From positions 806,001 through 870,000 of the forward strand of contig JAAKBF010000041.1 in assembly GCA_012656075.1 (NCBI GenBank): a stretch of 64,000 nt of DNA, in the 5' to 3' direction. A program made the position numbers and the translations under genes. The DNA comes from Phytophthora hibernalis. Lineage: Eukaryota > Oomycota > Peronosporomycetes > Peronosporales > Peronosporaceae. How positions within the stretch are numbered: position 1 is the first letter of the stretch; the number at the start of each line of letters is the position of its first letter. The notes below the pieces were generated by a model, which worked only from the letters and a program-made list of their open reading frames with translations, was not told the DNA's origin and did not search any database. Below are positions 1 to 11,899 of this stretch, piece by piece.

Positions 1-1
1 C

Positions 2-778
2 CAGGAGTTCGAGGGCTTCTTAAAGAAGCATCGCGAGGAAGATTCGACTGATGCTGCCTTGAACCTCGAGTTCAGCGTGCAAGTGCTGACGACGGGTTAC
101 TGGCCGTCGTACCGCATTCTTGAGGTCACGATGCCCCCGCTTATGGTCCGGTGCATGAACCTCTTCAAGGTGTACTACGACTCGAAGACGAGTCACCGCC
201 GGCTGCAGTGGGTGCACTCTCTTGGTAACGCGACTGTCCGCGCTAACTTCCCTAAGAAGAAATGGTACGACCTCCAGGTGACGACGCTGCAGGCTGTGGC
301 TTTGTTGCTGTTTAACGAAGGCGAGGGTGCGCTTTCGTTTGAGACTGTGCGCGAGTCGCTGAACCTTACAGTGGATGTGGTGAAGCGTATTATGCACTCG
401 CTGTCGTGTGGTAAGTACAAACTGCTGACCAAGACACCTGCTGGTAAGACGATCTCAACGAGCGACCAGTTTGCTGTGAACCGCACCTTTGCGTCACCGA
501 TGCGCAAGCTCCGTATTCCGATGGCCTCTCTGGAGGAAAGCCACAGCCAGAAGAACGTGGAGGAGGACCGCAGTATAGCCATAGAAGCCGCGATTGTGCG
601 TATCATGAAGGCGCGCAAAACGCTGCAGCACCAGCAGCTTATTTCGGAAGTGCTGAGTCAACTGGCGTTCTTCAAGCCTAATCTGAAGGTCATCAAGCGG
701 CGTATCGAGGCTCTTATTGACCGAGAGTACCTTGAGCGCGACCCTGACCAAGCCAACACGTACCGCTACCTCGCATAA
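2..778 (+). CDS. Cullin, C-terminal part (cullin-1-like), 5' truncated by the window edge
   Basis: Scaffold subunit of a cullin-RING ubiquitin ligase; it binds the RING protein RBX1 and is activated by NEDD8. The reading frame is open from base 2, so the true start lies upstream of the window. Visible family features, in order: the cullin-homology segment SVQVLTTGYWPSY near residue 26, the motif HRRLQWVHSLGNA, and a C-terminal winged helix whose VRIMKARK segment carries the lysine expected to be neddylated. It ends in the almost invariant cullin tail DREYLERD...YRYLA just before TAA at 776-778. About 258 residues are present against roughly 750 for a full cullin. No intron or frameshift is seen in this part. 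Cullin-1 is my best subtype guess; cullin-3 or -4 cannot be excluded without the N-terminus. It converges with UTP7, leaving 218 bp between the stops. Confidence 0.93.
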   Translation, partial: QEFEGFLKKHREEDSTDAALNLEFSVQVLTTGYWPSYRILEVTMPPLMVRCMNLFKVYYDSKTSHRRLQWVHSLGNATVRANFPKKKWYDLQVTTLQAVALLLFNEGEGALSFETVRESLNLTVDVVKRIMHSLSCGKYKLLTKTPAGKTISTSDQFAVNRTFASPMRKLRIPMASLEESHSQKNVEEDRSIAIEAAIVRIMKARKTLQHQQLISEVLSQLAFFKPNLKVIKRRIEALIDREYLERDPDQANTYRYLA

Positions 779-996
779 GCTACTTGCCGATTTGCTGGCT
801 TCCCGTAAGGCGCAACGAAGAACAGGATCTGGTTCGATTTATGGCGCAATAAAGGTGTCGTTGGTCATGATTTCATTAATGACGCGCCTCACTCTTCTGC
901 TTCCGTGTGCATATGCATGTGCAGGTTAGTTGACAAGTCTGATGAAATTGTCTAATGAATGTGATCGACTGCTTGTATTACAGTGAGGAAATGCAT

Positions 997-2717
997 CTAC
1001 TTCTTGAAGAACCGGTTGAGCGCCGTGGGTGCACTCTCGGCCTTGTCGTTCCACTCGCGCTGCTGGTCCTTCCGCTCTTCGCGTTTCTTCTTGTTGGCCA
1101 GCTGCTCGCGGAACTGCTGCTTCTGTGAGTCGACAACGTTCTGCTGCTTCTTGCGTAGTCGGCGCGACGGGCGGTTCTTGCCGCGCATTTTCTTCTTGGG
1201 CTTCTTGGCGGTGCCATCTCCGTTGGCGCGCTCCATTTGGAAGACCTTCTGCTGCTGCTCTTCGGCCGGGTCCATGTCCACACGACCGATAGCGCGCGGG
1301 TCCAGCGTGATCATTTCCGGACGAATCTTCTCCAGCAGAGAGCGCACTTCGGACTCGTCACGCTGCTTGCGGTTCTCGTACGGATTCGCCTCGTACGTGT
1401 CGAAGTTGGGCTCACCGGCGCCAGGAATCACCACCGAGTTGAAGCCCTTAGCATGGCCAACACCGAGCACATCCTCGAATGGGCGGAAGGCCACACTACT
1501 CACCAGCGATCCTGGAATCTGGTACGTCATGTATGGCCGGATAGGCTCGCTCGACTTGAAAGCGCCCTTCAGCACGTGCACGTTGGGCCCAAAGCCCACC
1601 GCCACAAGGCCGCGCTGACTCACGCTCATAGTGTTGGCTGCAGCCGTCAGGTAATAGCTGTTCAATTCCTGGTACTTGCGCAGGTCAAAAATCTTCACCT
1701 TCCTGTCGGCGCCCGCGGTGATCAGATACTTTCCGCTGTTGTCGATGCCCATGGAGCGAACTAATAACACAAATAATAAAGCAATAGTCAGCAACCCGTA
1801 CAATCACAACAAACGTTGTAGAAGCACGTACTCGGTCCCTGGTGGCATTGCATCTTGACGACAGCGCTCGACATATTCGGCGTCCACATGGTCACAATGC
1901 CGCTGGCGTGGCCGAGGTTCACAACGGCGTTCCACGGGTTCAGAGCCATGGTATCACACAGTCCCTGCTTGGTTCGGTGCGTGGACACGAGTTTTCCTTC
2001 CGTCACGTCGTGGTAGCTCAGCAGTCCGTTGCCACTCACAGTCGAGAGCAGAAAGTGGTAGGGCAGGAACTCCATTCTCCGCGGCTCCGGGACCGTGCGG
2101 ATGCAATGCGCTTCGGCACCGGTGCTGTCGTAAATGTACACGTGCTTCTTCTGCGCCGTGGCGAAGAGCGAGTCGTTGTGCAAGAAGCTCACGTCGCGCA
2201 CGAGGTCGTTGGCCTGGAACTCGCACGTGAGCTTCATGCGCAGCGCGTCCATCATGGCCAAGTGGCCCTTCTGGCTGCCGAGCAGCATGCTGCGCCCACT
2301 GCGCGTGTACTTGACGCGGTACGAGCCATAGTCCGGCAGGTCCAGACCGAAGATCTTGCGTGCCGTATTGAGGTCCACGTTGTCCGCCAGTTGCTTCTGG
2401 GTGAACTTGTACGTCTTCTCAAGCCCCTCAGCCTCCAGAAGACCGGCCTGGTCGGGCAGCAGGATCTCCGACTTGGCCGCGGACTCAGCCGCCAGCTTCT
2501 GCTTCTCATTGGCACGCAGTAACGATCCCCGGAGCTTCTTGTCGCGGATGCTGTGGATGCGGCGCTGCGGGACGCCGCCACTGCGCGTATACTTGCCCGC
2601 GTGCTTGACGGGTTTGGTCTTCTCCTTCTGCGGCTTGGACGCTTGGCTTAGACGCTTGGGCGCCTCGCGCACGATCTTCTCCACGTCGTCCGGCTCGCTG
2701 TCATGCATGTCCGCCAT
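997..2717 (-). CDS. UTP7: U3 snoRNP (SSU processome) WD40 protein UTP7/WDR46
   Basis: Nucleolar WD40 protein of the small-subunit processome, needed for 18S rRNA maturation. Two exons: 2717-1832 and 1760-997. The 71-bp intron (1831-1761) begins GTACGTG and ends TTATTAG; splicing restores the family sequence QCHQGPIRSMGIDNSGKYL across the junction. The spliced length is 1650 nt (549 aa). The N-terminus is basic and low-complexity, a WD40 propeller spans roughly residues 120-400, and the C-terminus matches the BING4 C-terminal domain (PNFDTYEANPYENRKQRDE). A lysine/arginine-rich tail follows (KKPKKKMRGKNRPSRRLRKK), fitting nucleolar localisation. The ATG at 2717 (MADMHDSEPDD) is the first in frame. 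It is divergent from the receptor gene starting at 3433. The frame is intact, unlike several neighbours. Confidence 0.93.
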
Positions 2718-3432
2718 GGTGTATCAATCGAGATGGAAATGGCTGGCCAAAAACCTGCAGTGGTTTGGAACGTGTTTGGGATAGAATTTGTAGGACTTCC
2801 AATTTTAGGATTAGAAAGGGTTTCTAAATGGAAACTGAGGTACAGCATAACATATGTTTTATCTTATCATCACTCATGAGCTGCGAACTCCGCTGTGCTG
2901 GTCGACCAACACTTGGCTAAGCTTAAGCCCATGTTTTCTTACCTTATTCCAGTTCGTGAGCGTATCACGAACGTGGCGGTTTCTGCATTAGGTCCACCAA
3001 AGTGCATGCAGTGCGGACACCATACTCAGACCAAGTAAAACGCGGTCAGCGCGAAAAGCCAGATGGTGCCACTGTCGAAAACAGCTCTCTTTACGGGTCA
3101 TAGTCTCCAAATAGCACAATCTTTACCGCACAGAATACCTTCTCCACCGTAATACATATTTTATTATCGCCTTCTCTCCGTCCCACAGTAACTGCTCCAT
3201 CTGACCTCGTCACATCGCAGACCCAACCACAATCAAACCGTGCCAACAGCGCGCACTTTACTCGTCGGCGTCTCAATATGCGGGTGCGTTGCCGGCATCT
3301 AGCGGCGTCCACAGGCGTCCCCACGAGCCCCTCCGGTCTCTATCTCTAGCTCTTTGTCTCTTGCTGACATGTGTGTCTTGGCTCGTCCTGTGTGCGTCTC
3401 AGCGTCGACTTCTGCGAGGTGGCGGGAAGGTC
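2718..3432. promoter_or_regulatory. Divergent intergenic region between UTP7 and the receptor-phosphatase gene
   Basis: A 715-bp gap between two start codons on opposite strands, so it must hold the 5' UTRs and promoters of both genes. No long open frame with family resemblance is visible. I found no TATA box or other core motif I would defend. An AT-rich patch lies near 3150-3170. Confidence 0.45.
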
Positions 3433-6400
3433 ATGTACGCGACGGCCTTGCTGCTGCTGCTCGCCTCCGCGTCGACTCTGCCGGATAAAGGTACGCAGAA
3501 GTGGATTCTGCAGCGTTTGAGCTGTCCGTGTCAGCCTCTGGGCGGCTCTAACGATGCGTTTTGGCTGCGTTTCGAGCAGAAACAGAGAAGCTGGAACTTG
3601 TGCCGGCTATTGCAGCGTTGGAGCACAAAGCCGTCGAGTTAGAGTTCGAGCAGCTAACCAGGATAGCCAGAGGAGACGTGGCGACCGACGGCCGAAGTCC
3701 CGGCGTTCAGGACTACGCAGGAGCCGAGTTTATGCTGCATTTGCTCGACGTACAAGGAAGACCCAGTTCTGAGTGTTCTGGCAGTGCTGGAGATGCAGAG
3801 ACGATCGATATCCCGCAGTCCGAGGACTGCAGTCAGGCTGCGAGTGTTAGCGGTGCACTGTCAGGTTCTGACTCGGCGGAGAACGAGGACGCGGTGGTCG
3901 GAATCACGTTGGGCTCCGATGGACTGGAGATCTCCATCCCTATTCAAATGGGTTCTGCAGAAATCGACGTGTCCGCAGGATCTGTTGGAGTTTCCGTGGG
4001 ATCGGGAGGCATTGATGTTTCGGCAGGCTCTGCTGGTGTTTCAGTGGGCTCGGGGGCATTGATGTTTCGGCAGGATCTGCTGGTGTTTCAGTGGGCTCGG
4101 GGGCATTGATGTTTCGGCAGGATCTGCTGGTTTTTCAGTGGGTTCAGGAGGCATTGATGTTTCGGCAGGATCTGCTGGTTTTTCAGTGGGTTCAGGAGGC
4201 ATTGGTGTCTCGGCAGGATCAGCGGGAGTGTCGGCTTCATCTCACGGCTTCCAAGTCTCCGTGGGCTCGGGATCGGATGGACTTGGTGTTTCTGTAGGGT
4301 CAGGTGGGTTTGAAGCAATGGTAGGATCTGGCGGCGTTGATGCGACGGTGGGATCGCATGGCTTGGATGTCTCGGTTGGCTCCCATGGCTTGGATGCTAC
4401 TGAAGGCTCTGGTGGTCTCGATGCGACGGTGGGATCACATGGTTTGGATGTCTCGGTTGGGTCACATGGATTGGATGTTACTGTCGGCTCTGGTGGCGTT
4501 GGTGTCGGCGTTGGGTCGAATGACTTCGACACCTCCGTTGGCTCTCATGATATTCATTTTTCTGCCAGTTCTAGAGACTTCGACGCTTCCGTCGGATCTA
4601 ACGGAGTGCACATCGCTGATGGCTCGTTAGATGTTGACACCTCAGTCGGCCGTCGTGGTATTCACTTTGCCGCCAGCTCCTCGGATATTGATACTACGGT
4701 CGGTTCGCAGGAGGTTCATATTGGGGAGCTAGCTCCTCACATAGCGACACTTCGGTTGGCTCCCCTGGCATTCAGGTTTCTACAAATTCTTCAGGTATCG
4801 ATACCTCTGTGGGATCACAAAGTGAACATACTACCACTATCGAGTCAGATGCCGATGTGTCTGGGGTTCTGGCACCACGCAGGTGGTTGTTGGGCTTTCT
4901 TGGAATGAAAGTGCTCCAACTGCGAACACAGCGTCTTCAGGATTATCGGAGGAACGCTCCATTAATCTTGAAAGCACAAGTACAAACGCTTCAGTTGTCA
5001 CCACTGAGGGAACTCCTTTGCCTGTGGCTTCAAGCAACTTGATGACCCCGCTGAGGAAACTGAGGTGCCAACGGAAGCACCCTCCCAAAGCGGATCGAGT
5101 GAGGTCATCAAGGTTTTCTCGCTTACAGCCAGCAACAGTTCTTCGAGCGAGTCTGAATCTGCAAGTGGAAGTGAAAGCTGGGTACATTACCTACTATTTT
5201 CTGTAATTCTGCGTAGTGGTGCTAATGTCCGCCTTGTTTTGTTGTTTGGCTATATTTTTCCAGCGGAGTGGCAGCGGAGATGCCGTGCTGTACACGTCTA
5301 CCTATTGCCGGTGCAAGGCGTCGGAGTGCCAAAATGAGTATCCTGGAGGCTCTAGCGAATCAACGTGCGAAAGCAAGCTTTCCGATGGCTCATGCCCGTC
5401 AGGATACAAGACGTGCGTGTCGACTGACTCCTACAAGATCTCTACATCGACAGTCACTCCTAACAGTGTGGCTGAAGCAACATTCACACTGCTGGCTGCG
5501 GATATTATCGGAGCATTCTACAACTTGGGAGATGAAGATCCGCTGAAACGCAACAGCAAATGGTGGATTACCATCTCGCTCCCAAGTGGATGGAGATTCG
5601 TCGCATGGGAAAACACTGCAGTCGACGTGACGCTCCGTGACGAAGGTGGCGACCACACATCTGCCGTGCGTGTGCACAGTTGTGCAGACGTGACTAACAG
5701 CATGAACTGTGACGATGAGAACGCTCACCGCTACGGCTTCGTCACTGTAATGGATCTCCTTGAAGGCCGAGAAGACTTAATGACGTCAAATTCTGGAGGA
5801 CCGATGTCATTTGTCTTATCCAAGAGTATCGTCACAGGCACCAGTGCGTCAAGTAGTTCTGTGGGCGTCAGCGTGTCGCTATCATATGAGACATCGGCCG
5901 GAACACTCAAATCTGCAGCTACTTCGAGGCGCACACGGGAGCTAATGGTGGCTGCAGGATCAACTACATCGGTCGAAGATTTGAGTGCTCTAACTCTTGC
6001 CACGATGGCGCTGTCTCCTGTCCGAAAAGGCCGCCTGGATTCGTCACTGGTGTGGATGGAAGAAGACACAAAAATTATGATGTTGTCCTTTTCGACGTCC
6101 TCCATCGTCGGTCCCAACTCAGACAACCCTAAAGTGTGTGTTGACTTGCGCTCTTCGTATTGCGCAAGCAAAGGACGTAAGCCTACTTCCACTGTTAGCT
6201 TCGGATCCTCCGCAGAGGCCTCGTACGTCCAAGGTGGAAACCCGTTCCTCAACCTTTACGCTGATCCCGGTGAAACCAACCTGAATATTGAGAGCGACAA
6301 CGTCACCTACTTCTGCGTTACTGACCTCCTTCCCTCGGGTGTCAAGACAAATGACTCGTGGGAGATCAGGACGACCTTCACCTTCCAGGTCCAGATGACT

Positions 6401-9400
6401 AATGTCGAATGGAACGGTGATGAGGACCAACAAGATGACTTCACCAGCGGATTTCGTTTGCCGCCTTTGAGCGAGGTCGTTCTTATGGACGATAACAACG
6501 TGATGGGAAGCGATTGCGCGCAAACGCTAGTGCACGCGAAGACATGTATGTACTACTATGCTGCCGTTGTACTTGGCTTATATACACTGACAATCATGTG
6601 CTGACACAGATTCGAAGTACACCCTGAGTGTATACAGCGTGATGTCGATCACATTCTTTGCAGTTGCTCTGGCTGGTTCCGTTCTCGTGACACGAATGGT
6701 AGAACTTATTGTCATTTGATATATGTTTTGCCAGCGACTGACGATTTTGTGCTATGTTGTTGACAGAATGGTATTTCTTTTTCGAGGCAAACGTTTTACA
6801 ACGACATGACGTCGCTTTCGGTTATGATGATCTTCGTATTGTGCATTGTTGGCAACGCAATTTGGATTAGCGTATCAACGAAGGCGTCGTCGGCGAGCGG
6901 AACCGACATCTACTACTTGCTGTATGCGATTTCTGTCTGCTTTACGTGGACGATGATGACTTCGGTGTGCTTTCACTGGGGTACCGTGTTGTTCCACGAC
7001 GTGGGGCCGTCTGGACGTTTGTTCGTGTTCACCGTCTACGTGATCATCAACGTGGCGTTCTACGGTATTCAGCTTTTCGGAGTGGTGAGCCTCACTGATT
7101 TTTACAAGTGCACTTACGACGACTACTTGAAGAATCCATTCTACACCATGCGGCTGTGCTCGAACGACTATTGTCCCGATTTGCAGCCCACTCAGTGGAA
7201 GTATGCGGTGAACAACGTGTGTAAAGACGTCGGCTACTCGAACTGGTTCTTCCCGCTTCAGCAAAGTGCTGAGCTGCTCATATTCCTTACCTCTGTGGCA
7301 TTGCTTGTGTTGGGCACGTTCGTTATTCAACGTGGTGTACGCCTTATCGATCAATCCGGCGATATTTTCGATGATCACGTGGTGAAGGTGATGAAAAAGT
7401 CGCTAATCACGTACCTGGTGGTGATTTTGGCTATTGCACTAGTACTTGGAACATCCTGCATTATGAACTCCATTCTTCACTGGAAGAACTGGAGTATCGA
7501 CTCCGTTGTGTGGTATGTTTTCTCCATCTGGCTGCCGACATTGGTTCCCCCAATTGGATTTCTGCTTTTGCAGTGGAACCCGCGTCTACACGGTATGAAC
7601 TGGAACCCGTCGTTGCACGTGAAGGACCCACAACTGCTTCATCGCACTATGTCAAGCATCTCTGAGAAGGTTGAGAGTGGGAAGTTCGCCGTTCCGCTTG
7701 ACGCCACTGGGTTGAGTGATGGCTGGGCAGGCATTCTCCGTTTTCCTGATACGGAGTACAACTCCATTGGCCAGGAGAGTGTGGATGGCACACAAAACGT
7801 ACTTGCGCTATCTGTGCAGCTTGTTTCGCCCATTCCTCTGACCCACGCGTGCTTCGTTGAGCTCTACGTTGCGGATAACCCTTCTCCGGAAGGCGAAAAC
7901 GATATAACGGGGATGATTACTACGAGGATCTTCCTATACTGAGTTACCGACGTTCTTCCATCAGCACGTTCATCGAGAGCGGGCTGCACCAGGAAGGAAT
8001 TCTTAGCCGTCGTAGCCATTCGCTGTCGTTGCTTGGCCCTGGCGCTCTACCAACGCCTCTGCCTGTTTCCAATCCGACAGCAAAGTGGTCACGTGTGGGC
8101 TTTACAGAGACGGTTTTGCCCACGCTGGTGACTGGCAACTCTGACAATGGCAGTGGCTCCGTGACACAGATCGCTACGTTCTTGTCGGTGCTCCAGATCC
8201 CGGTGATGCCTGCCAACCCACTTCTCCGTTTCGTCGTGTACGAAATTCCGGAGAAGGCGTCCTCACCGTCATCTGACTCTGATTCACGAGACTCGTCTCG
8301 CCAACTGATGCGTGCATCTTCCCGACAACTTGATGAACGTGCTAGACTTGCCCGTGTATCTGGTATGGGTATGGCGCCACCTTCGCGACCCAAGGTTTTC
8401 TGTGAATTCTCCTGTGCGTGCGACGACATGCTGGAGGCAAACGAAGTAAACTTGGTGGCTCGACAGGTTTCACATCGCACTCGATCACCTATCCCAACCG
8501 TTCTTAGTGACGGAAGTGGCGGGACCCAGTCCCCCAGCATAGCCGCTGCCATTGCTGGATCTGCTATCCCTGAAGTGGACCCTTCAGTCCCGCGCTTACG
8601 AGTTAAGTCTATGACCGTCTCACCGCGACAGCTGAAGGAGAACTCCGGATTTTACATCACGAAGAGCTTTCAGTTTGCAGAAGGTGATGAAATGGTGATT
8701 GAAGATATGGTTGAGAGTCCACTTACGAACGAACTGCCTCGCCAGTACTTGGAATTGCTCGTTACTGAGCGCGCGGAGGATCTTGCGCGCGCACAGGCTG
8801 AAGCTGTGGACTTCGAGGCAAGAGTGAAGAGTGGGCTTGTTGGCAATTTGTACGACAATTTGATCGAACAGATCCAGGGCGAGAACGATCAAACAGTGGT
8901 TCAAACATGGCTGAATGAACGCGTCCAGCAGCGCAAGATGTACGTTGAAGCACTGCGCGAGTGCCATCAGTTGTGTATCGACCGTGCAGAGGAGGGACTC
9001 AACTTCAAGGCAAGCACCGAGAAAAAGAGCCTTGTGCTGCGTTTCCTGCCTATTAACCTGCACGTGCAAGACATGTGGGTGGGACCGACGGCTGATCTGC
9101 GCTCACAGCGTTCAAGGCGGACGTCACCCAACGTGAAGGCATATCCAACGGTGACGGTGGGTGCTTTCTCCGCTCACTGCTTCAAGTTCCGTCACAATGG
9201 AAGCATTTTGAGTTTACGTTCTGCGCTGCAAAAGCGGTCATTATCACGTGTGGAGAGCGACGTGTCTGACAAGAGCGGGGGCGATATGATTGACTGGAGC
9301 AATGCGACTGCGCGTTCTACTGACGAGACGCGATGGCATCTCACGACGCGGTTCGATATGTGCTTGTCACAGGCGTTAACCGCTTTGGTCGCGTCCTTTT

Positions 9401-10434
9401 GCCGCCAGCTGGAGTTGGCATTGCAGCACCCGACGGACCGGAGCTTCTTGCACATTATTGACTCCATCGGATTCTTGTTCCAGGTCGAGTCATTGCTGTC
9501 GACACAGGGCAAGGAAATCGGAATGTTGGAAGACTTCTCCGCTGCCGTTGACGCGGTGAAGCACGTCACGTTCGTGCTTGACACTTCGCCGCCGGCACAC
9601 CTACCTTCTACCCTGCTCAACCTGCACATGAAAAACACGACGCTACCTGGCGTTGTGTCTGTACGCTTGAGCAACGGAGCTGCCAGGGAACATATACCGT
9701 GGCGATTGGTGTGCGTTGCTCTGACGATCTGCGGGTATCAATTCCGGCAAACATCCGATCAGGAGGTGCGATCTCCGTCACGCCAGTGATGTTTACACAG
9801 GGCATCAACGAGATGCAGACGTTGGCCAACAACGCCAGCAGCAAGAAGACGACCCTGCAAGACATCATCAACCGCAAAAGCTTCTTTGTGTTGACGCGCT
9901 ATGTCGAGAAGTACAAGCAGCTCGCAACTCAAAGGGTACGTTGCACTTTGCACTTTAGCGAACGTTCACTTTTTGGTATACTGACGCTTGTATTTTCTGT
10001 GGTTACTGTAGCCGGACGCTGTTCCAACGCCGATGAGAACGATCACGCCACTCCTGGAATCGCTGGAGGAACGTATCGCAACAGCTAGCAAGCGGCAAGT
10101 GGTGAAGTCGAAGCATCCGAAGATCATCCAGGAAGGTTCCCACCTGTGTCGACTTCTGGGCGCTGGTCGTGTGACGTCGTGCAAAAGTGCCAAGGACCGC
10201 ACGGGAATGTCCGTGACACTCGAGCAGGTGCGGCTCCTAAGCGAGAACCATGGCTTGCCTGAGGAATTCGCGGTGCGCACGGTGTCCACCATGCGCAGCA
10301 ATGGCGTTCGTCTGGAGAACGCACTGAAGAACACCGGCAAGCGCCATTACGCCTTCAACGCGCTGCAGCGCTCGCTGCTTCCGGACGAGTACAAGTGTCC
10401 CGAGGGCACCTATGGCCGCGGCAACGTGAGTTAG
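3433..10434 (+). CDS. 7TM receptor fused to an INPP4-type inositol polyphosphate 4-phosphatase (GPCR bigram)
   Basis: I read one gene of six exons: 3433-3490, 3580-5181, 5264-6545, 6610-6698, 6767-9935 and 10012-10434. All introns are GT-AG (64-89 bp) and their phases match. Residues 1-16 form a signal peptide (MYATALLLLLASAS). A Ser/Gly/Val nonapeptide-repeat region follows, then an ectodomain of about 430 residues with scattered cysteines, then seven hydrophobic segments (6612-6698 through about 7580). After a C2-like linker (AKWSRVGFTETVLP) comes a phosphatase domain with GINEMQTLA and the catalytic Cx5R loop CKSAKDRTG at 10180-10206, the INPP4 signature. Family knowledge: INPP4 removes the 4-phosphate from PI(3,4)P2. 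The C-terminus (FNALQ...PEGTYG) also matches INPP4. The expected site is the plasma membrane with the phosphatase cytosolic. Seven single-base deletions break the frame (G4052-4056, G4099-4103, G4723-4726, G4863-4866, C5046-5049, G7909-7912, G9686-9688). Restoring seven bases gives about 2209 aa. It could be a decaying pseudogene, but I see no in-frame nonsense codon between these shifts. Confidence 0.82.
3895..4862 (+). repeat. Coding tandem repeats, nonapeptide type VGSxGxDxS
   Basis: Inside exon 2 of the receptor gene. Early units alternate 9 and 7 residues (VGSGGIDVS then AGSAGVS), giving a near-identical 48-bp DNA repeat at about 3990-4210. Later units are regular nonapeptides such as VGSHGLDVS and VGSGGLDAT, drifting to forms like VGSHDIHFS. 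I count over twenty units. Alternating small/hydroxyl and aliphatic residues suggest an extended beta-rich or solenoid-like stalk; that is inference. Four frame-breaking homopolymer deletions fall within or at the edge of this tract. Confidence 0.85.
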
Positions 10435-10561
10435 GGAGACTCAGAGAGACAGGTGATGTTATCGGCAGGCCTCTGTCGAAAAACTCTGTTATTATTTGTG
10501 GCTGAATAAACAATTTTGAAGAAAATGTTGCTGTCCATTTGTATATTCTACGACCATGGTA

Positions 10562-10804
10562 CACTCCCGGACAGAATATTACGGCCACCGACATTTTTGC
10601 TATAACTTTTTCTACTGGGAGTTGAGGCTTGCTGTTTAGATATGTGCTGTAGGCACCCTAGTGAAGCATAGTTACGATTAGAAGTTTGCGAAGTTCGAGC
10701 TGCGAGGGAGGCTCCCATACAAAAAAACATTTGTGGACCTGGACACAATATACGGCCAGCCAGACCCATACAAAATTTTTGTCAAACGTCATGAAAAGAT
10801 TGTG
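10562..10804 (+). repeat. Left TIR of the Tc1/mariner element
   Basis: About 243 bp, matching the reverse complement of 11900-12134 almost throughout, with a few small indels. This is far longer than the 20-30 bp TIRs of many Tc1 elements. Confidence 0.88.
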
Positions 10805-10814
10805 TAATTTGCTA

Positions 10815-11802
10815 TTAGTAGTGCGTTGTGTTGCCCTGCTTGGAGATGACTTCGATGCAGCGTCTTGGCATCGAGTCTATGAGCTTGCGCAAGTAAGTAA
10901 GGTCAACAGCCTCCCACGCCGCATAAATAGCCGCTGTCAGTTCCGCAACGCTGTCGTACTGCTTGCCATTATGATAGACGATCTGAGCCATCATGGCCCA
11001 CACGTTCTCGATTGGGTTCAAGTCCGGAGAGCGGGCAGGCCAGTCGAGAACGCGGATGCCTTCCTCCTCAAAGAATGCGGTCGTGAACTTGGAGAGGTGG
11101 ATAGACGCGTTGTCTTGCTGGTAGATGTAGTCCACGCCATGATGGAGGTGCGCGAACGGGAGCATGTACTCCGACACTGTGTACACGTAGTGCTCGGACG
11201 CCTGTCGCCCTTGGAGAACTGCGAGCTTCGACTTTCCGGCTGCACTAAAGCTCCCCAAATCATTACAGACCCCCACCGTTCTGCCGTCGCACAGTCTGTC
11301 TGGTAGGCCGCCGTATGTCACGCCAGTAATGGCGAAGGCCATCTGGCCCATCGAGATTGAATTTCTTCTCGTCAGAGAAGACGATTGTGGGCCACATGTC
11401 AGGCTGTACAATCATCCGCTTGGCCCAATCCAAACGAGCTAGCTTGTGCTGCTTGGTCAGGGGGAGGGTGTTGTCCATCTTGGCGTAATCCAGCCAGTCA
11501 ACGCCAGCCAGAAGACGGCGGATCGTTCGAGCCATGCACGAGCACGAAAGCTCCTCCTTCAGACGCGTGGAGCTGTAGTCTCCGGTGGAAGCCTTGCGCA
11601 CGATGCGGCGTGTCTGCCGTTTGGTTAGCGACGGCTTCCGGCCTGCTGTACGATGCCGCGTCGAGCCTGTCTTCAGAGCTCTCTGCACGCAGTCCCTTGA
11701 GCGCTTCGTCTTCTCGGCAATAGCTCGGATGCTGAAGCCGCCCTCGCTCAGTCCTTGGATCCGTCCGCGCTCCGCCTCGGTCAGCGATGGTCCTCTGTCC
11801 AT
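10815..11802 (-). CDS. Tc1/mariner transposase, two single-base frame breaks
   Basis: DDE transposase for cut-and-paste transposition at TA. The start is ATG at 11802 (MDRGPSLTEAERGRI). Visible parts: an N-terminal helix-turn-helix (SLTEAERGRIQGLSEGGFSI, then IAEKTKRSRDCVQRAL), the segment VFSDEKKFNLDGPDG with the first catalytic Asp region, YIYQQDNASIHLS with the second Asp, and VLDWPARSPDLNPIENVW as the catalytic tail of DDE enzymes. Two single-base deletions lie next to each other, in a G tract just before MIWGA and in a T tract just after it (about 11245-11275). Restoring both gives 990 nt, 329 aa, a normal length. No other stop interrupts it. It is probably intact or nearly so in the real genome. 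Confidence 0.88.
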
Positions 11803-11899
11803 CCGGTTGGGGAATGACAGTGAGAGCACAAGGTGGTCGAGCAGGGAGCGGCAGCAGCTTGCCAGTGGACTGGTGGTTCTGAGAGCATTTACTTTATGA

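Noticed and set aside
3289..3642. Open frame containing the signal peptide, read as a separate small secreted protein
   Set aside because: A GT-AG intron at 3491-3579 joins the signal peptide in phase to the long frame beginning at 3580; the continuation past 3490 is intron read-through.
4242..4532. Minus-strand Pro/Thr-rich frame opposite the nonapeptide repeats
   Set aside because: Composition is a by-product of the repeat read backwards; the plus strand has the signal peptide and domain context.
5216..6604. A separate secreted protein gene starting at 5216
   Set aside because: 5216 lies in an intron (5182-5263); the frame continues from upstream and downstream exons in phase.
7909..7912. 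Programmed -1 frameshift between the 7TM and phosphatase parts
   Set aside because: The same kind of loss occurs at six other homopolymers in this gene and in unrelated genes, so a local recoding signal is not needed; no slippery heptamer with a downstream structure was evident.
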